Assembly (NCBI RefSeq): GCF_033568475.1
Contig: NC_133120.1
Coordinates: 61,367,499-61,431,498, forward strand
Length of the DNA stretch: 64,000 nt
Reading direction: 5' to 3'
From: Henckelia pumila
Lineage: Eukaryota; Streptophyta; Magnoliopsida; Lamiales; Gesneriaceae
Shown in pieces: positions 23,940 to 36,208 of the stretch. Below the pieces are notes generated by a model. The model was not told where the DNA came from, did no database searches, and saw only the letters and a program-made list of their open reading frames with translations. Position 1 is the stretch's first letter. Every line of letters starts with the position of its first letter. A program made the translations under genes and the position numbers.

Positions 23940-24089
23940 ATGACTTCAAACGAAGGTTTGAATCAAGAGGATTTTATTCATACGAAATCCTATAAACAAG
24001 TTAATCTATTCACAATAGATTACTTATAACAGGTTGCGACTAATGCTCTCAAATTTGAAGAGATAAAGAAAAATGATTTCAAATTCTAA
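23940..24089 (+). pseudogene. Small viral leader-proximal ORF with an internal stop
   Basis: A 49-codon frame opens with MTSNEGLNQEDF and is interrupted by TAA at 24027-24029. The frame after the stop stays open and overlaps the start of the next ORF by 17 bases. Many caulimovirids have a small ORF just after the primer site, but I cannot assign a function. Confidence 0.45.
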
Positions 24090-24444
24090 ATTTTTAGAGA
24101 TTACCCCAGATTCCTCTAAACTCTCCGGAGATCTTAGAGAAATTCAAAAGACGATACAATATTACAGCAACCAGTTGTATGAAATACCTCGGCAAATTGA
24201 AGAAATCCTTAAGAAACAAGAAGAAATTCTTGGAACTTTAAAGGATCTTCAAAATAAAATCCTAAACCTAGAGCATACTTCTGGTTCTAGAAAAGGAAAT
24301 ATAGGAGAAAGGTTACCACTCTCGTTTGGTACCGAACCTTTGTTACATCAGAAAGATAAAACCAAAATGGTTCAAAAACCTTTAACTAATGATGAAATGA
24401 TGATTAATTTTATAAAAGCAGTATCAGAAAAAAACACTATCTGA
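24073..24444 (+). CDS. Viral coiled-coil ORF, 123 aa
   Basis: Intact small ORF. Residues about 15-75 (REIQKTIQYYSNQLYEIP, EEILKKQEEILGTLKDLQNK) have the heptad pattern of a coiled coil. It ends TGATG, sharing one base with the ATG of the coat-protein ORF, as is usual for translationally coupled caulimovirid genes. By position and coiled coil it could be a virion-associated-type protein; this is inference. Confidence 0.6.
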   Translation: MISNSKFLEITPDSSKLSGDLREIQKTIQYYSNQLYEIPRQIEEILKKQEEILGTLKDLQNKILNLEHTSGSRKGNIGERLPLSFGTEPLLHQKDKTKMVQKPLTNDEMMINFIKAVSEKNTI

Positions 24445-25844
24445 TGACTACTTTAGAAAGATTAAATCTCGAGGATCTACAAGATCTTGTGGATTCTTTT
24501 ACGAATCTCAAAGTTGTAGATCTAAAAATGAATTCCCCTGAGGGTGAACAACCCATGGGAAATCCCCCAATTTATGTGGTAAAAACAGAAGAACCACATA
24601 GTGAGTTCTATGTGGGAGAAAATTCACATCCAGCAGGAACCAGATCAAGAAAGAGTAAAATACCACTGCATCAAACTCCTTATGGAAAAATTGTTTTAGA
24701 CCCGATACATCCTTATGGGGTTATGTTAAACCTTGATGGTTTGGACTTCAAAAACAGAGAAGATCTTATAGATGATTGGACGTCAGCTATGAGAATTGCA
24801 GCAGGGACATTAGATCTCAATAAAGAAGGATTCATTAAACTTCTAGAAATGAGTCTAATGGGATCTGTCAAGATCGCATGGGAGATGACTATGCCAGATA
24901 CGAAGGAATCAATTTAGCAGGAGAATCCCTCAGCGAGATTGGAGAAAGAATGACCACCCTATTTAAAGAACAAATTCATAGGGGTAGACTATTTCAATAA
25001 TCAAGATACAGAGAAAAAGAGAAGATATACTCAAGCTTTGTATAGCCTCGAGTTACATGATATCTGTTTAGTTGATGAATACATTATGTTATTCACTAAA
25101 TACAGATGGAATTCGGGAGTCGAGGAAAATGTAGCTATTCAGCTATTTTTCGCAAAAATTCCAAGTCCCTAGAGAGAAATGCTGATTAAAGAATACATTC
25201 CAGGTAATTTTGATACATTGGCAAGACGCGCATCCTTTTTGAAAGGAAAATTGGCAGAATGGTGCCATATGGCAGCATTACAAAAGAACTACAAGAAAAT
25301 AAGAGGTATAGATAAGCGTACACCTTTGTGTTATAGAGAAAATGATCTTCCAACGATCATTGGAAACAGAACACAGGGATTTAAAAGGAAGAAATTCAGA
25401 AATAATCCCTATAATAAAAGAATGAAGAGTTCTTGGAAACCAAGAACATTTTGGTCCAAACAAAAAGCCAGATCCTATAGATCAGGTAGAAGAAGTGGAC
25501 CTACAAGAACGTCCCCAGCAACAGGCTCATCACAAAGCAGGGGAAGAATACCATCAAGAAGAACTTTCAGAAGAACTCATACAAGGGCAAGTGAAAGTTT
25601 CAAGGATTGCAACTGCTGGACATGTGGAGCAAAAGGACATATATCTACAAATTGTCCAGAAAACGAGAAAAAAGAAGTCAAACTCTTTGAAACAACACCA
25701 GATATGGATGATGCGGTTTTATTTCAAGATCTAGTCCAAGTATATCAATTTGAGGATATCCCCTCAGATGAAAGCATATACGAAGAAGAGATATTATTTA
25801 GTCAAGAAGTTTCTGAGGATGAATCAGAATCAGAATCAGAGTAA
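24444..25844 (+). pseudogene. Viral coat protein, broken
   Basis: The first 157 codons are open (acidic N-terminus, then LDGLDFKNREDLIDDWTSAM). The frame then breaks with a stop near 24915, a frameshift near 24980 and a TAG near 25171. It reopens to 25844. The second part has the caulimovirid coat-protein core, a strongly basic Arg/Lys stretch, a CCHC zinc knuckle (CWTCGAKGHISTNC, about 25614-25658) for RNA packaging, and an acidic Glu/Asp/Ser tail. Just after the tail the reading frame shifts by one, and movement-protein sequence follows almost at once. This is compatible with an ancestral coat-movement fusion, as in Cavemovirus. Confidence 0.82.
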
Positions 25845-25909
25845 AGAGGAGGTGTTTCGACATGTAACACATGAAAGTTTGGCTGGGTTCTTTAGTCAAA
25901 CCACGATAT

Positions 25910-27802
25910 TGTTGGAAAAACATGTTCAGATCAATTAAGAATTGATACCCGGTGCAGCGAAAGTTTAAAAATTTTATTTTTATATATGAAACGATTTCAT
26001 ATCATGGGTATCAAAACTTTACGATTAAATTATGCAAGTAAAAATAAAATCACAATTAAATTTTTACCTCTTCAAGCAACGGCTTGATAATGGACACCAA
26101 CAGAATTTAATCTTCTCTTCTTGTATATCCCGGGAACCGATGGCTTCACGATCAATCTCCGGAATAAGGTCCAAAAACAGAAAACAGAAACCCTCTGATT
26201 GATTGCACTAGAAATCAATCAGATGTTTATCGAAGAGAATAAATAGATTTGATCTGTTAATTCGGAATGTAATTTTTCACAAAAATCATAGACCGAATTT
26301 TCTCAAAAGGGACAGAGGAATTCGAAAATTCCCCTTGAATATTATGAGTGATTTTCAAAAATTGCAAGATGGAATGCTTATGATTTTCGAACACTACTCA
26401 TATATTTATAGATAATTTCTAAACTAGATTAAGTTATGATTATATTAGGACTCTAACTCCTTAGGACCCATAATCCATAACTTAAGCCCAACAAGCCAAG
26501 CCCGTTATTATAGAAATTAATATAAAATTCATCGTGACTCTTATTGATAAACTGATTTTACCAATGTACACAAAAACCATTTCTGCATCTTTTAAAGTCA
26601 AGATAATTTTTCTGAATCCGAATTCAGTAATTTTCAAAAATGCCCATCCCTATGTCATTTTAGGAAATTCCACTCCCTTTCAGTTAAAAAGTCCAACTTC
26701 TCTTTCATTAAATTTAACTCTTTAAATTTAACTATCTCAACGGAGTTTAGTAATCTATTACTTGTGTGACCCTCAATGGTTCAGGGATACAGCTAGCCGT
26801 GGGCTCACAACTCCTTGTGACTCGGAACAACAATTTTCGACTTGCCCAACGAATCATGGTAAGAGCATCTAGCAACATCGCCCCATGATTCCCTAGGTAT
26901 CACTGATAGTGCCTGCAAGAACCAGTAGATTTTGGTTAGCGTACAGTACGGTCCCTTCATCCATATATCCCGATCGAATCAACAACCATTGGTGCATCGA
27001 GAGTCGTTCGAGATTCGATAACTATGCATTACATCTTGGAGATCAAAAAGTGACATCGCATGTGTTACTAGGAAAACCGAGTAACCTAAAACACATCATG
27101 TACTCTGGCCAGAGATTCGTCACACTAATATCTCCTCAGATCGCATAGGATATCCACACTCGCAAGTATGTGGTGAATCCTTGACAACAAAGCATCGACT
27201 CCTATATGTGTCATAACTGTACCCAATCCCGACACCTGATGACCCCAATAGAGTCGGTAAATGAGTCAAAGTACAGTACTAGCATATAGAGTCTCAATGA
27301 TGTTTCAAGTAGTAAGGACTAATGGTGTACAACCAAAACCGCGGACTTTATCCACTCGATAAGTGATAACCACTTGGAAAGTTCGAATAGGGTAGTTCGA
27401 TCATTCATCATATGAATATCCATTTGCATGCTTTGAACATCTTCATGTCCATTACCAATGAAACGTGGTACTTGGCATCACAAATGCTAGTCTCAATCTC
27501 GAGCGATCCTTATCCTTATTAGCGGACGGCTCAATTGACTAGGAACTGTTTAGAATATACAGTGACTATAAGATATGTTTCATAATAGTGATCTTTCTTT
27601 ATTCACTATCTCATCTTACTTACACTATAGTATATTCAAGGTCTTTATCAAAACATCAATAGTATATCACAATATAACAATATGAAGAAAGACAAATAAA
27701 ATGCGATTAATGAATGTAAATTATATTAAACAAAGATTGTTTATACATAGAGTCACAAAAGCCCTTAGCCACAAGTTGGCTAACCGGGCACCCACTCTTT
27801 CA
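25910..27802 (-). repeat. 3' LTR of the Angela-like element
   Basis: 1,893 bp, pairing with 32911-34797. Differences are scattered substitutions and a few small indels. Small open frames inside, such as 26909-27148, appear in both LTRs only because the LTRs are duplicates. Confidence 0.95.
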
Positions 27803-27816
27803 ATCTCCCACTTGCC

Positions 27817-30460
27817 CTAAAGCCAACTAGTCACACTACGCAATCCCATTGCTTCGCGATGTTTGTCAAACAATGGTCCTGGCAAGGGCTTAGTAAGTGG
27901 ATCAGCGATATTGTCTGTAGAGGCCACTCTCTCGACAGTGATGTCTCCTCTTTCCACAATCTCCCGGATGATGTGGTATTTTCTCAGTACGTGTTTGGAT
28001 CTTTGATGAGACATTGGTTCCTTTTCCTGAGCAACGGCACCAGTGTTGTCACAGTATACCGGAACTAGACCAACAGCTTCAGGAATTACGCCCAACTCTT
28101 GGACGAAATTCCTCATCCAAACGGCCTCTTTAGCAGCAGCTGATGCTGCAATGTATTCTGCCTCAGTGGTGGAATCCGCTATGGTGTCTTGCTTGGAACT
28201 CTTCCAAGAGACAGCACCGCCATTGAGCATGAATACAAATCCAGAGGTTGACTTCGAGTCATCCACATCTCTTTGGAAGCTAGAGTCGGTATAGCCTTCC
28301 AATTTCTATTCTCTTCCTCCATAAACCATGAATATATTCTTAGTCCTTCTCAAGTACTTAAGAATATCCTTCACGGCTTTCCAATGCATTTGACCGGGGT
28401 TGGCCTAATATCTGCTCGTGACACTCAGAGCAAAGGCTACATTCGGTCTGGTAGATATCATCCCATACATAATACTACCTATGACTGACGCATATGGTAT
28501 GTGTGTCATTTTCTCTATCTCTTCGTCAGTCTTGGGACACATAGACTTGGATAGAGAAACTCCATGACACATAGGTAGATGTCCTCTCTTGGACTCATCC
28601 ATAGAAAACATTTTCAATATGGTGTCGATGTAGGTTGCTTGAGTGAGTCATATCATTCTCTTAGATCTATCTCTATAGATCTGTATCCCTAAAATATAGG
28701 ATGCCTCACCCAAATCCTTCATCGAGAATCTACCTGATAACCATATCTTTGTTGACTGCAACATCCCTACATCATTCCCAATGAGTAGGATGTCATCAAC
28801 ATAAAGCACTAAGAACGTCACCGCATCCTTAACTACTTTCTTGTACACGCACGGTTCCTCCGGGTTTTTGATGAAACCAAAGTCCTTTATTGTTTCATCA
28901 AATTTCTGGTTCCAACTTCTTGATGCTTGTTTGAGACCATAAATTGATCTTTGAAGCTTGCATACCTTATGCTCGCTTCCCATGGATGTGAATCCCTCGG
29001 GTTGCATCATATAGATTTCTTCCTTAATGTTTCCATTAAGAAATGCAGTCTTCACATCCATTTGCCATATCTCATAGTCATACCATGCTGCTATGGCAAT
29101 AAGGATTCTTATGGACTTGAACATTGCAACTGGTGAAAAGGTTTCATCATAGTCAACTCCTTGTCTTTGAGTATAACCTTTTGCTACCAATCGTGCCTTG
29201 TAGGTAAGTACCTTACCATCAGGCCCAAGTTTTCTCTTGTAGATCCATTTACACCCTATTGGAACAATTCCATCGGGAGGATCTACTAAAGACCAAACTT
29301 GGTTTGTATGCATCGAGTCTATTTCCGACTGCATAGCTTCAAGCCATAAATTAGAATCCGCATCAGAAATTGCTTCCTTGAAGTTTCTTGGATCACATCC
29401 AATGTCGGGTTCACTTTGATCCCCTTCAAGAAGAAGACCATATTGAATAGGAGGTCTAGAAGTCCTCTCGGATCTCCTAGGTGTAGGCGTGTTCACTGAA
29501 GGTTCTTGAGGTGTGGGATCGTTATTTTGTATCTCGGGTTCTTCTCGAATTTCTTCGAGTTCCATCATCTTGCCTTTCTTATCTAATAAGAACTCCTTCT
29601 CCATGAAGGTGGCATTCCTCGAAACAAACACTTTTGTTTCAGTAGGATGATAGAAATAATATCCGATTGAATTCTTCGGATATCCTACAAAATAACATAA
29701 GGTGGATCGACTATCCAACTTATCTCCCACTGTCTGCTTCACGTAAGCAGGACATCACCAAATACTCAAGTACGAATACTTAGGAGCTTTGCCATTCCAT
29801 AACTTGTATGGAGTTTTATTCACTGCTTTGGAGTGAACATTGTTCAACAACAATACCGCTGTTTCAAGTGCATAGCCCAAAAATAAAGGAGGGAGCTCAG
29901 TGAAGCTCATCATAGATCGAACCATGTCCAACAAAGTTCGATTGCGACGCTCCAAAATACCATTTAGTTGAGGTGTTATAGGAGGAGTCCACTGAGAGAG
30001 AATCCCATTCTCTTTTAGATAGCTAAAAAACTCGGTACTTAAGTATTCTCCACCTCGATCCGATCGAAGTGCTTTAATACTTCTACTTTGTTTGTTTTCT
30101 ACTTCAGCCTTGAATTCTTTGAACTTTTCAAATGATTCAGACTTATATTTCATTAAATATAAATACCCATACCTAGAATAATCATCAGTAAAGGTAATGA
30201 AATAGGTGTGACCGAATTTAGTACCATTACTAAATGGGCCGCAAACATCCGTATGGATCAAATCCAACAGATTTTGACTACGCTCAGGTTTCCCTTTGAA
30301 AGGAGATTTAGTCATTTTTCCTTTTAGGCAGGACTCACAAGTAGATAGAGAGTTAATATCAGACATATCAAACATGCCCTCTCCCACTAGCTTGTTCATC
30401 CTCCTTGAGGAAATATGACCTAGCCTAGCATGCCAAAGGTTTGTCGGGTTTTGACTATCG
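27817..30460 (-). pseudogene. Angela-like copia integrase, reverse transcriptase and RNase H
   Basis: One reading frame from the pre-integrase motif LWHARLGHISSRRMNK (near 30405-30455) to the RNase H end. It is interrupted by stops near 29755, 28648, 28405 and 28310. Recognisable blocks: integrase HTDVCGPFSNGTKFGHTYFI and LRSDRGGEYLSTEF; RT WIYKRKLGPDGKVLTYKARL, VLYVDDILLIGND and DLGEASYILGIQI; RNase [41 protein letters not shown] and [13 protein letters not shown]. No frameshift is needed within this stretch; the decay is by point mutation. Confidence 0.9.
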
Positions 30461-32910
30461 ATTTGTTGTTACCGGTTTATCAACATAATCAACTGGAACG
30501 TCTTTTAATTTTAAGTTATATAGATCGTTTTTAAATTGTCCATTTCAAATCAAACATTCATTTTTGTAAATATTGCAAATCTCATTCGCAAATTTTCAAG
30601 AAATATCTTCTCTATCAAGAATAGAAAAAGAAATAATGTTTTAATGAAATCTTGGTACAAATAAAAACATCTCTCTCAAAATATAGCTTAAAATTGTTTT
30701 TGCAAAATTAAACAAATGTTTCCCATAGCTTTTGGATTCAACTCTGGAACCATTCCCGAGCCTTAATTGGGTCTCACCCATCCTAAGCTTACAACTTCTT
30801 GTCATCATCTGCAACTCATTGCAAATGTGAGATTTACATCTGGTATCCAATACCCAAGAAATAGTATTAAGTGAAAAATTTATGAAATATATCCTTTGTA
30901 GTTCGTAACTACTCGATATACATTCTTTGCAGTTGCGCTTCCAGTAACCGGGTTTCTTGCAGTGATGGCAAACTTATTTAGACTTGTCCATCTTTGCATG
31001 TAATATTTGGCCTTGAGATCATGGTCCTACCATTTCTCTAGTTCGGCCAACCTTTCTGAAGTTACATCAGCCGGGGCTATTTTCGGAGGAGCCTTTTCTA
31101 ACACTTAGAAAATCTTTTCCGAGCTCAGGACAATCTTAACTTATGGAACCATTCCGTATAGTTTGCGCCAGAAAGTTTCTTTTGTTCGAGAATTGAAACA
31201 TGTGGATTACGAAGATTCATCATAATGATATACTGAGATGAAACAGACAATAATCGATGATTGCTTAATTAATTTACTAAGACATAAAATATGACGAGAT
31301 TTAATTTTATGAATTTCACTCCCACTATTTTAACGATTTCACTACCCTCTAGTGAAAACGGGAAACTTGTTTTCTTAGTGGGAACATGGAGTCCAATTGA
31401 CAAACTATAGCCCCGAATAATATCAGCCAACCATAATTTTCAAAAGGTAGAGCTCAATTACTTCCAAAGTAACCCCCATGTTTTTACCTCATGTCCAATA
31501 AGGGCCCAATAATATGACGCCGTTTATTGTGACATGTCAAGATAACCCATCAATATTAAGTTGTGATGGACGGTCGCCATGTGGATCCTCCAATAATATG
31601 AGCCAATCCCATGGGAGTTCCACCCAACTTACAACATGTGTCGATCCAATGTACAGCTTTCCGACGAACGGGCCCCCCCCAATAATATGAGCCGGACCGT
31701 ATACACGGGTAGCATCTCATACATTGATCGTTGATGGAAGGTAGGAACATTTAAACAATATTTAAATTCCCTTTTATAAATCTTGATATCAATTTTAAAT
31801 CATATTTAAAATGAGGGATTTTAATTTTTGAAAATTGTCTCATCATGCAATATTTGTATGCTTGCGAGATTCATACAATTTAGTCTAAACATGCATACAA
31901 CAATAATATCATATATTATTTAAAGGATGATCGATCCCAATCACTAATCGACCCGTGGTTGCCAATCACGAGTCTAAGTCCAATCCTAGGTGATATGCAA
32001 GTATGCAATGCAATCCTATTACATTGAGCTTCCAATTTACATTTCTTCGGTCTTTATTGTCTGCTGGGCCCACCTTTGTCTTCAAATCTTTATCTCCCAC
32101 TACGTCTAATAAATTTACAATAAATTTCGATGACAAGTAGGAGATACATATTTAAGGGTGGGAACGAGCCATAAACCAGACCCACTTTTTATTACAAATG
32201 ACAATTCAAATTGGGCCATAAACCAAGCCCATTAATAAAACACAACAACAATAAAACCAAATGTAAACAACCTAACATACACCTATAATATTGGTCATGA
32301 CAATCGATCATCTTTTTATCCAATAATTAATTCAACAATTAAATAATTGGATAACATGCAATGACATCATAATTAAAAGATAAAATCAAATTTTATCTTA
32401 TCCTTTCATAAGATCATATCTTATCATCAATTGTACCAAAATGATTGATTTTATAAAATCTAATTTAACGGATAAAATTTATAAATTTTCCAAAAATTCA
32501 AATTTATCCAAAAATCAATTTTAAAAATTTCGGACTCAAACAATTCGATCCGATGCCTCGTGAACCAATCAAAAACAATTTTCGATCGGACCAAAAACTA
32601 GAATTTCAAAATTTCAAAATTTTAATTAAAAAATGAATTTTAATTTTCCCGGACTGCCCGGGACATTCCCGGGCAGCCCCCTCCTCCACGTGGGACAGGG
32701 CTGCCCACGTGGAGGCGGGCAGCTTCGTCGCTGCCCGTGGGCAGCGATCAAATCGCAGCCCCGGGCAGCGACGATCGCTGCCCCGATGCCCCTTTTCCGT
32801 CAAAATTTTAATTTTTAAAATTCGTTTTGTTTTCAAAAAACCGAGGCCAAATATTTTGTACAATCTATTAATTTAATCGTTTGATCTGAGCAACCTGTCT
32901 CTGATACCAC
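30461..32910 (-). pseudogene. Remnant protease/gag and leader of the Angela-like element
   Basis: A protease-like block (WVLDTRCKSHICNELQMM, near 30800-30860) is one base out of frame with the integrase, and its usual DTG active-site triplet reads DTR. A zinc-knuckle remnant lies near 30925-30985. The rest of gag is missing or unrecognisable. The leader toward the right LTR repeats the phrase CAATAATATGA(G)CC several times (31500-31695) and contains a GC-rich patch (32645-32795). Confidence 0.7.
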
Positions 32911-34797
32911 TGTTGGAAAAATGTGTTCAGATCAATTAAGAATTGATACCCGGTGCAGCGGAAGTTTAAAAATTTTATTTTTATATATGGAACGATACCA
33001 TATCTTGGGTATCAAAACTTTACGATTAAATTATGCAAGTAAAAATAAAATCACAATTAAATTTTTACCTCTTCAAGCAACGTCTTGATAATGAACACCA
33101 ACAGAATTTAATCTGCTCTTCTTATATATCCCGGGAACCGATGGCTTCACGATCAATCTCCGGAATAAGGTCCACGAACAGAAAACAGAAACCCTCTGAT
33201 TGATTGCACTAGAAATCAATCAGATGTTTATCGAAGAGAATAAACAGATTTGATCTGTTAATTCGGAATGTAATTTTTCACAAAAATCACAGACCGAATT
33301 TTCTCAAAAGGGACAGAGGAATTCAAAAATTCCCCTTGAATATTATGAGTGATTTTCGAAAATTGCAAGATGGAATGCTTATGATTTTCGAACACTACTC
33401 ATATATTTATAGATAATTTTTAGACTAGATTAAGTTATGATTATATTAGGACTCTAACTCCTTAGGGCCCATAATCCATAACTTAAGCCCAACAAGCCAA
33501 GCCCGTTATTATAGAAATTAATATAAAATTCATCGTGACTCTTATTGATAAACTGATTTTACCAATGTACACAGAAACCATTTCTTCATCTTTTAAAGTC
33601 AAGATAATTTTTCTGAATTCAGTGATTTCCAAAAATGCTCATCCCTATGTCATTTTAGGAAATTCCACTCCCTTTCAGTTAAGAAGTCCAACTTCTCTTT
33701 CATTAAATTTAACTCTTTAAATTTAACTATCTCAATGGGGTTTAGTAATCCATTACTTGTGTGACCCTCAATGGTTCAGGGATACAGCAAGCCGTGGGCT
33801 CACAACTCCTTGTGACTCGGAACAATAATTTCCGACTTGCCCAACGAATCATGGTAAGAGCGTCTAGCAACATCGCCCCATGATTCCCTAGGTATCACTG
33901 ATAGTGCCTGCAAGAACCAGTAGATTTTGGTTAGCGTACAGTACGGTCCCTTCATCCATATATCCCGATCGAATCAACAACCATTGGTGCATCGAGAGTC
34001 GTTCGAGATTCGATAACTATGCATTACATCTTGGAGATCAAATAGTGACATCGCATGTGTTACTAGGAAAACCGAGTAACCTAAAACACATCATGTACTC
34101 TGGCCAGAGATTCGTCACACTAATATCTTCTCAGATCGCATAGGATATCCACACTTGCAAGTATGTGGTGAATCCTTGACAACAAAGCATCGACTCCTAT
34201 ATTTTTCATAACTGTACCCAATCCCGACACCTGATGACCCCAATAGAGTCGGTAAACGAGTCAAAGTACAGTACTAGCATATAGAGTCTCAATGATGTTT
34301 CAAGTAGTAAGGACTAATGGTGTACAACCAAAATCGCGGACTTTATCCACTCGATAAGTGATAACCAGTTGGAAAGTCCGAATAGGGTAGTTCGATCATT
34401 CTTCATATGAATATCCATTTGCATGCTTTGAACATCTCCATGTCCATTACCAATGAAACGAGGTACTTGACATCACAAATGCTAGTCTTAATCTCAAGCG
34501 ATCCTTATCCTTATTAGCGGACGACTCAATTGACTAGGAACTGTTTAGAATATACAGTGACTATGAGATGTGTTTCATAATAGTGATATCTCTTTATTCA
34601 CTATCTCATCTTAATTACACTATAGTATATTCAAGGTCTTTATCAAAACATCAATAGTATATCACAATATAACAATATGAAGAAAGACAAAGAAAATGCG
34701 ATTAATGAATGTAAATTATATTAAACAAAGATTGTTTATACATAGAGTCACAAAAGCCCTTAGCCACAAGTTGGCTAACCGGGCACCCACTCTTTCA
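32911..34797 (-). repeat. 5' LTR of the Angela-like element
   Basis: 1,887 bp, ends TG...CA. Its inner edge meets the tRNA-Met primer site on the minus strand (near 32898-32909). Confidence 0.95.
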
Positions 34798-35935
34798 GAT
34801 ATCTCATAATATGGTTCAAAGGATTATGAGAGAAAATCCAACACTACAGAAGTACCAAGGATTTTCGGCAGGACAAGTTGAAAGAGTTTTAGGAAACCTT
34901 GGGCTAAGACAAAGAAGACATAATTTGATCCAGAAGGGAAATGGCGATTCCTATGAAATTAACCAGTAATCAAATTGAGATGCAGTTGATTCCCTTTGAA
35001 GAAATTCGAGAGGAATTACAGAAATTAAAAGCAGAAGTAGCAAAGACAATGTCTTGGATTCATATTGGAGCAATCCAGATTATGATCAAAGCTACTTTTA
35101 AAGAAGGAATAGATTCACCCATAGATATCGTAGTATGCGATAAAATAATGGGGAATATACAAGATGCGGTTCTAGGAACTATCTCAGGAAATTTGTGCGC
35201 AGGAAAAATTATGGGAATTATTTATCCAAAAATAGCCTACAATTTAGTTGATAGAGATTTTAGTCGAGCCTTGACGTTGCATCAAAACTTCAAGAAAAAA
35301 AGACTAATGAAGGAAGGTAATAGGCCATATTCTATTACATATCAAATTTCATATGCTCTTTCTAATACTCACCATTCTGAATTATTTATTAGAAATGAGT
35401 TCATTGAAATTCCAGAGATATTTGGGAAAGTTGCTCATGCAATATACCCGGAAAGAATCGAGTTTCCTTTAATTCAGGAAACAGACATTCAAATTCAAGA
35501 CAGACCTGTTCTATACAGAGACCTTAAAATAGAACCCCGAAGGTTATCTTTCCAAGGAGACCGAATAACAAGTAGGAGATGGGACAAATCTCCTATTTAA
35601 GAAATTCCACTAGAAGAAAAAGAGTTTTCTATAATAGGAAAACTTAGATCTCCAGAAGGATGGAAAGAAGTGAAAATAGTATTCGAAATTACAAGTCATT
35701 GAAATCAGTTCCCTTGTAACTCGATTTACTATTTGGAACAACAAGAAAAAGGAACTTACCAAGGAGTGATAAATATTGGAGAATTGGAAGTTCAAATCTG
35801 TGGAATTCCAGGAAAAAAATGGATCAGCTCATTCTTGGCCTAGAATTTCTGGAGGACCATAAACCATGAAAACGCCTTGAAAAAGGAATAGAGTTTATGG
35901 CAAAAAATAAGACTTGGAGGATTCAATAAAAATTC
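34798..35935 (+). pseudogene. Viral movement protein (30K superfamily), broken
   Basis: The N-terminal twenty or so codons lie left of the copia insertion (about 25848-25909), and the frame continues after it once the duplicated GATAT is discounted. A frameshift follows near 34935. The main 219-codon frame (34941-35600) carries a 30K movement-protein core: MSWIHIGAIQIMIKATFKEG, a PIDIVVCDKIM stretch, and GNLCAGKIMGIIYPKIAYNL. Movement proteins of this type enlarge plasmodesmata for cell-to-cell spread. After the TAA at 35598 the coding text continues with further stops to about 35935. Confidence 0.8.
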
Positions 35936-35941
35936 TACGAG

Positions 35942-36208
35942 ATGAAAAACCAAGAAAATTGGATCAGGGACAATCCCTTAAACAAATTCGAAAACTCTGT
36001 TTACAAACAGAGGAAGAAGCAACTATTGAAATTAGTAAGTCATGAACATGATTTACTAGGACGCATCGAAGAAGTAGAAAGAAGTAACCATACTCTACCT
36101 TCTGAAGCCTTAAGAAAACTAAAGGTGAAAAGTCTTAATCGGATTACTAAGTTGCAACACAGTCTGTTAAAAATGGCAGGGCCATTTAGTAATCCCTTTA
36201 AAAAATGA
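35942..36208 (+). CDS. Small viral ORF before polymerase, 88 aa
   Basis: Intact ORF, highly charged, with a likely helical middle (QLLKLVSHEHDLLGRIEEVE). Its stop overlaps the polymerase start as ATGA (36205-36208). Cassava vein mosaic virus has a small ORF of about 9 kDa at this place. No function can be assigned from sequence. Confidence 0.6.
   Translation: MKNQENWIRDNPLNKFENSVYKQRKKQLLKLVSHEHDLLGRIEEVERSNHTLPSEALRKLKVKSLNRITKLQHSLLKMAGPFSNPFKK

Larger units (their letters stand above)
25910..34797 (-). mobile_element. Angela-like Ty1/copia retrotransposon inserted in the pararetrovirus
   Basis: Long LTRs at 25910-27802 and 32911-34797 (TGTTGGAAAAA ... CTCTTTCA) are highly similar. The perfect 5-bp target duplication GATAT flanks the element (25905-25909 and 34798-34802). 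On the minus strand a primer site TGGTATCAGAG adjoins the right LTR, and a purine-rich tract adjoins the left. Integrase, RT and RNase H are in a single frame with nonsense codons. Protease is in another frame, and gag is mostly lost. The insertion interrupts the viral movement-protein region near its start. Confidence 0.95.

Noticed and set aside
26909-27148. 79-codon ORF repeated almost identically at 33904-34143
   Set aside because: It appears conserved only because it lies in both LTRs of the same element.
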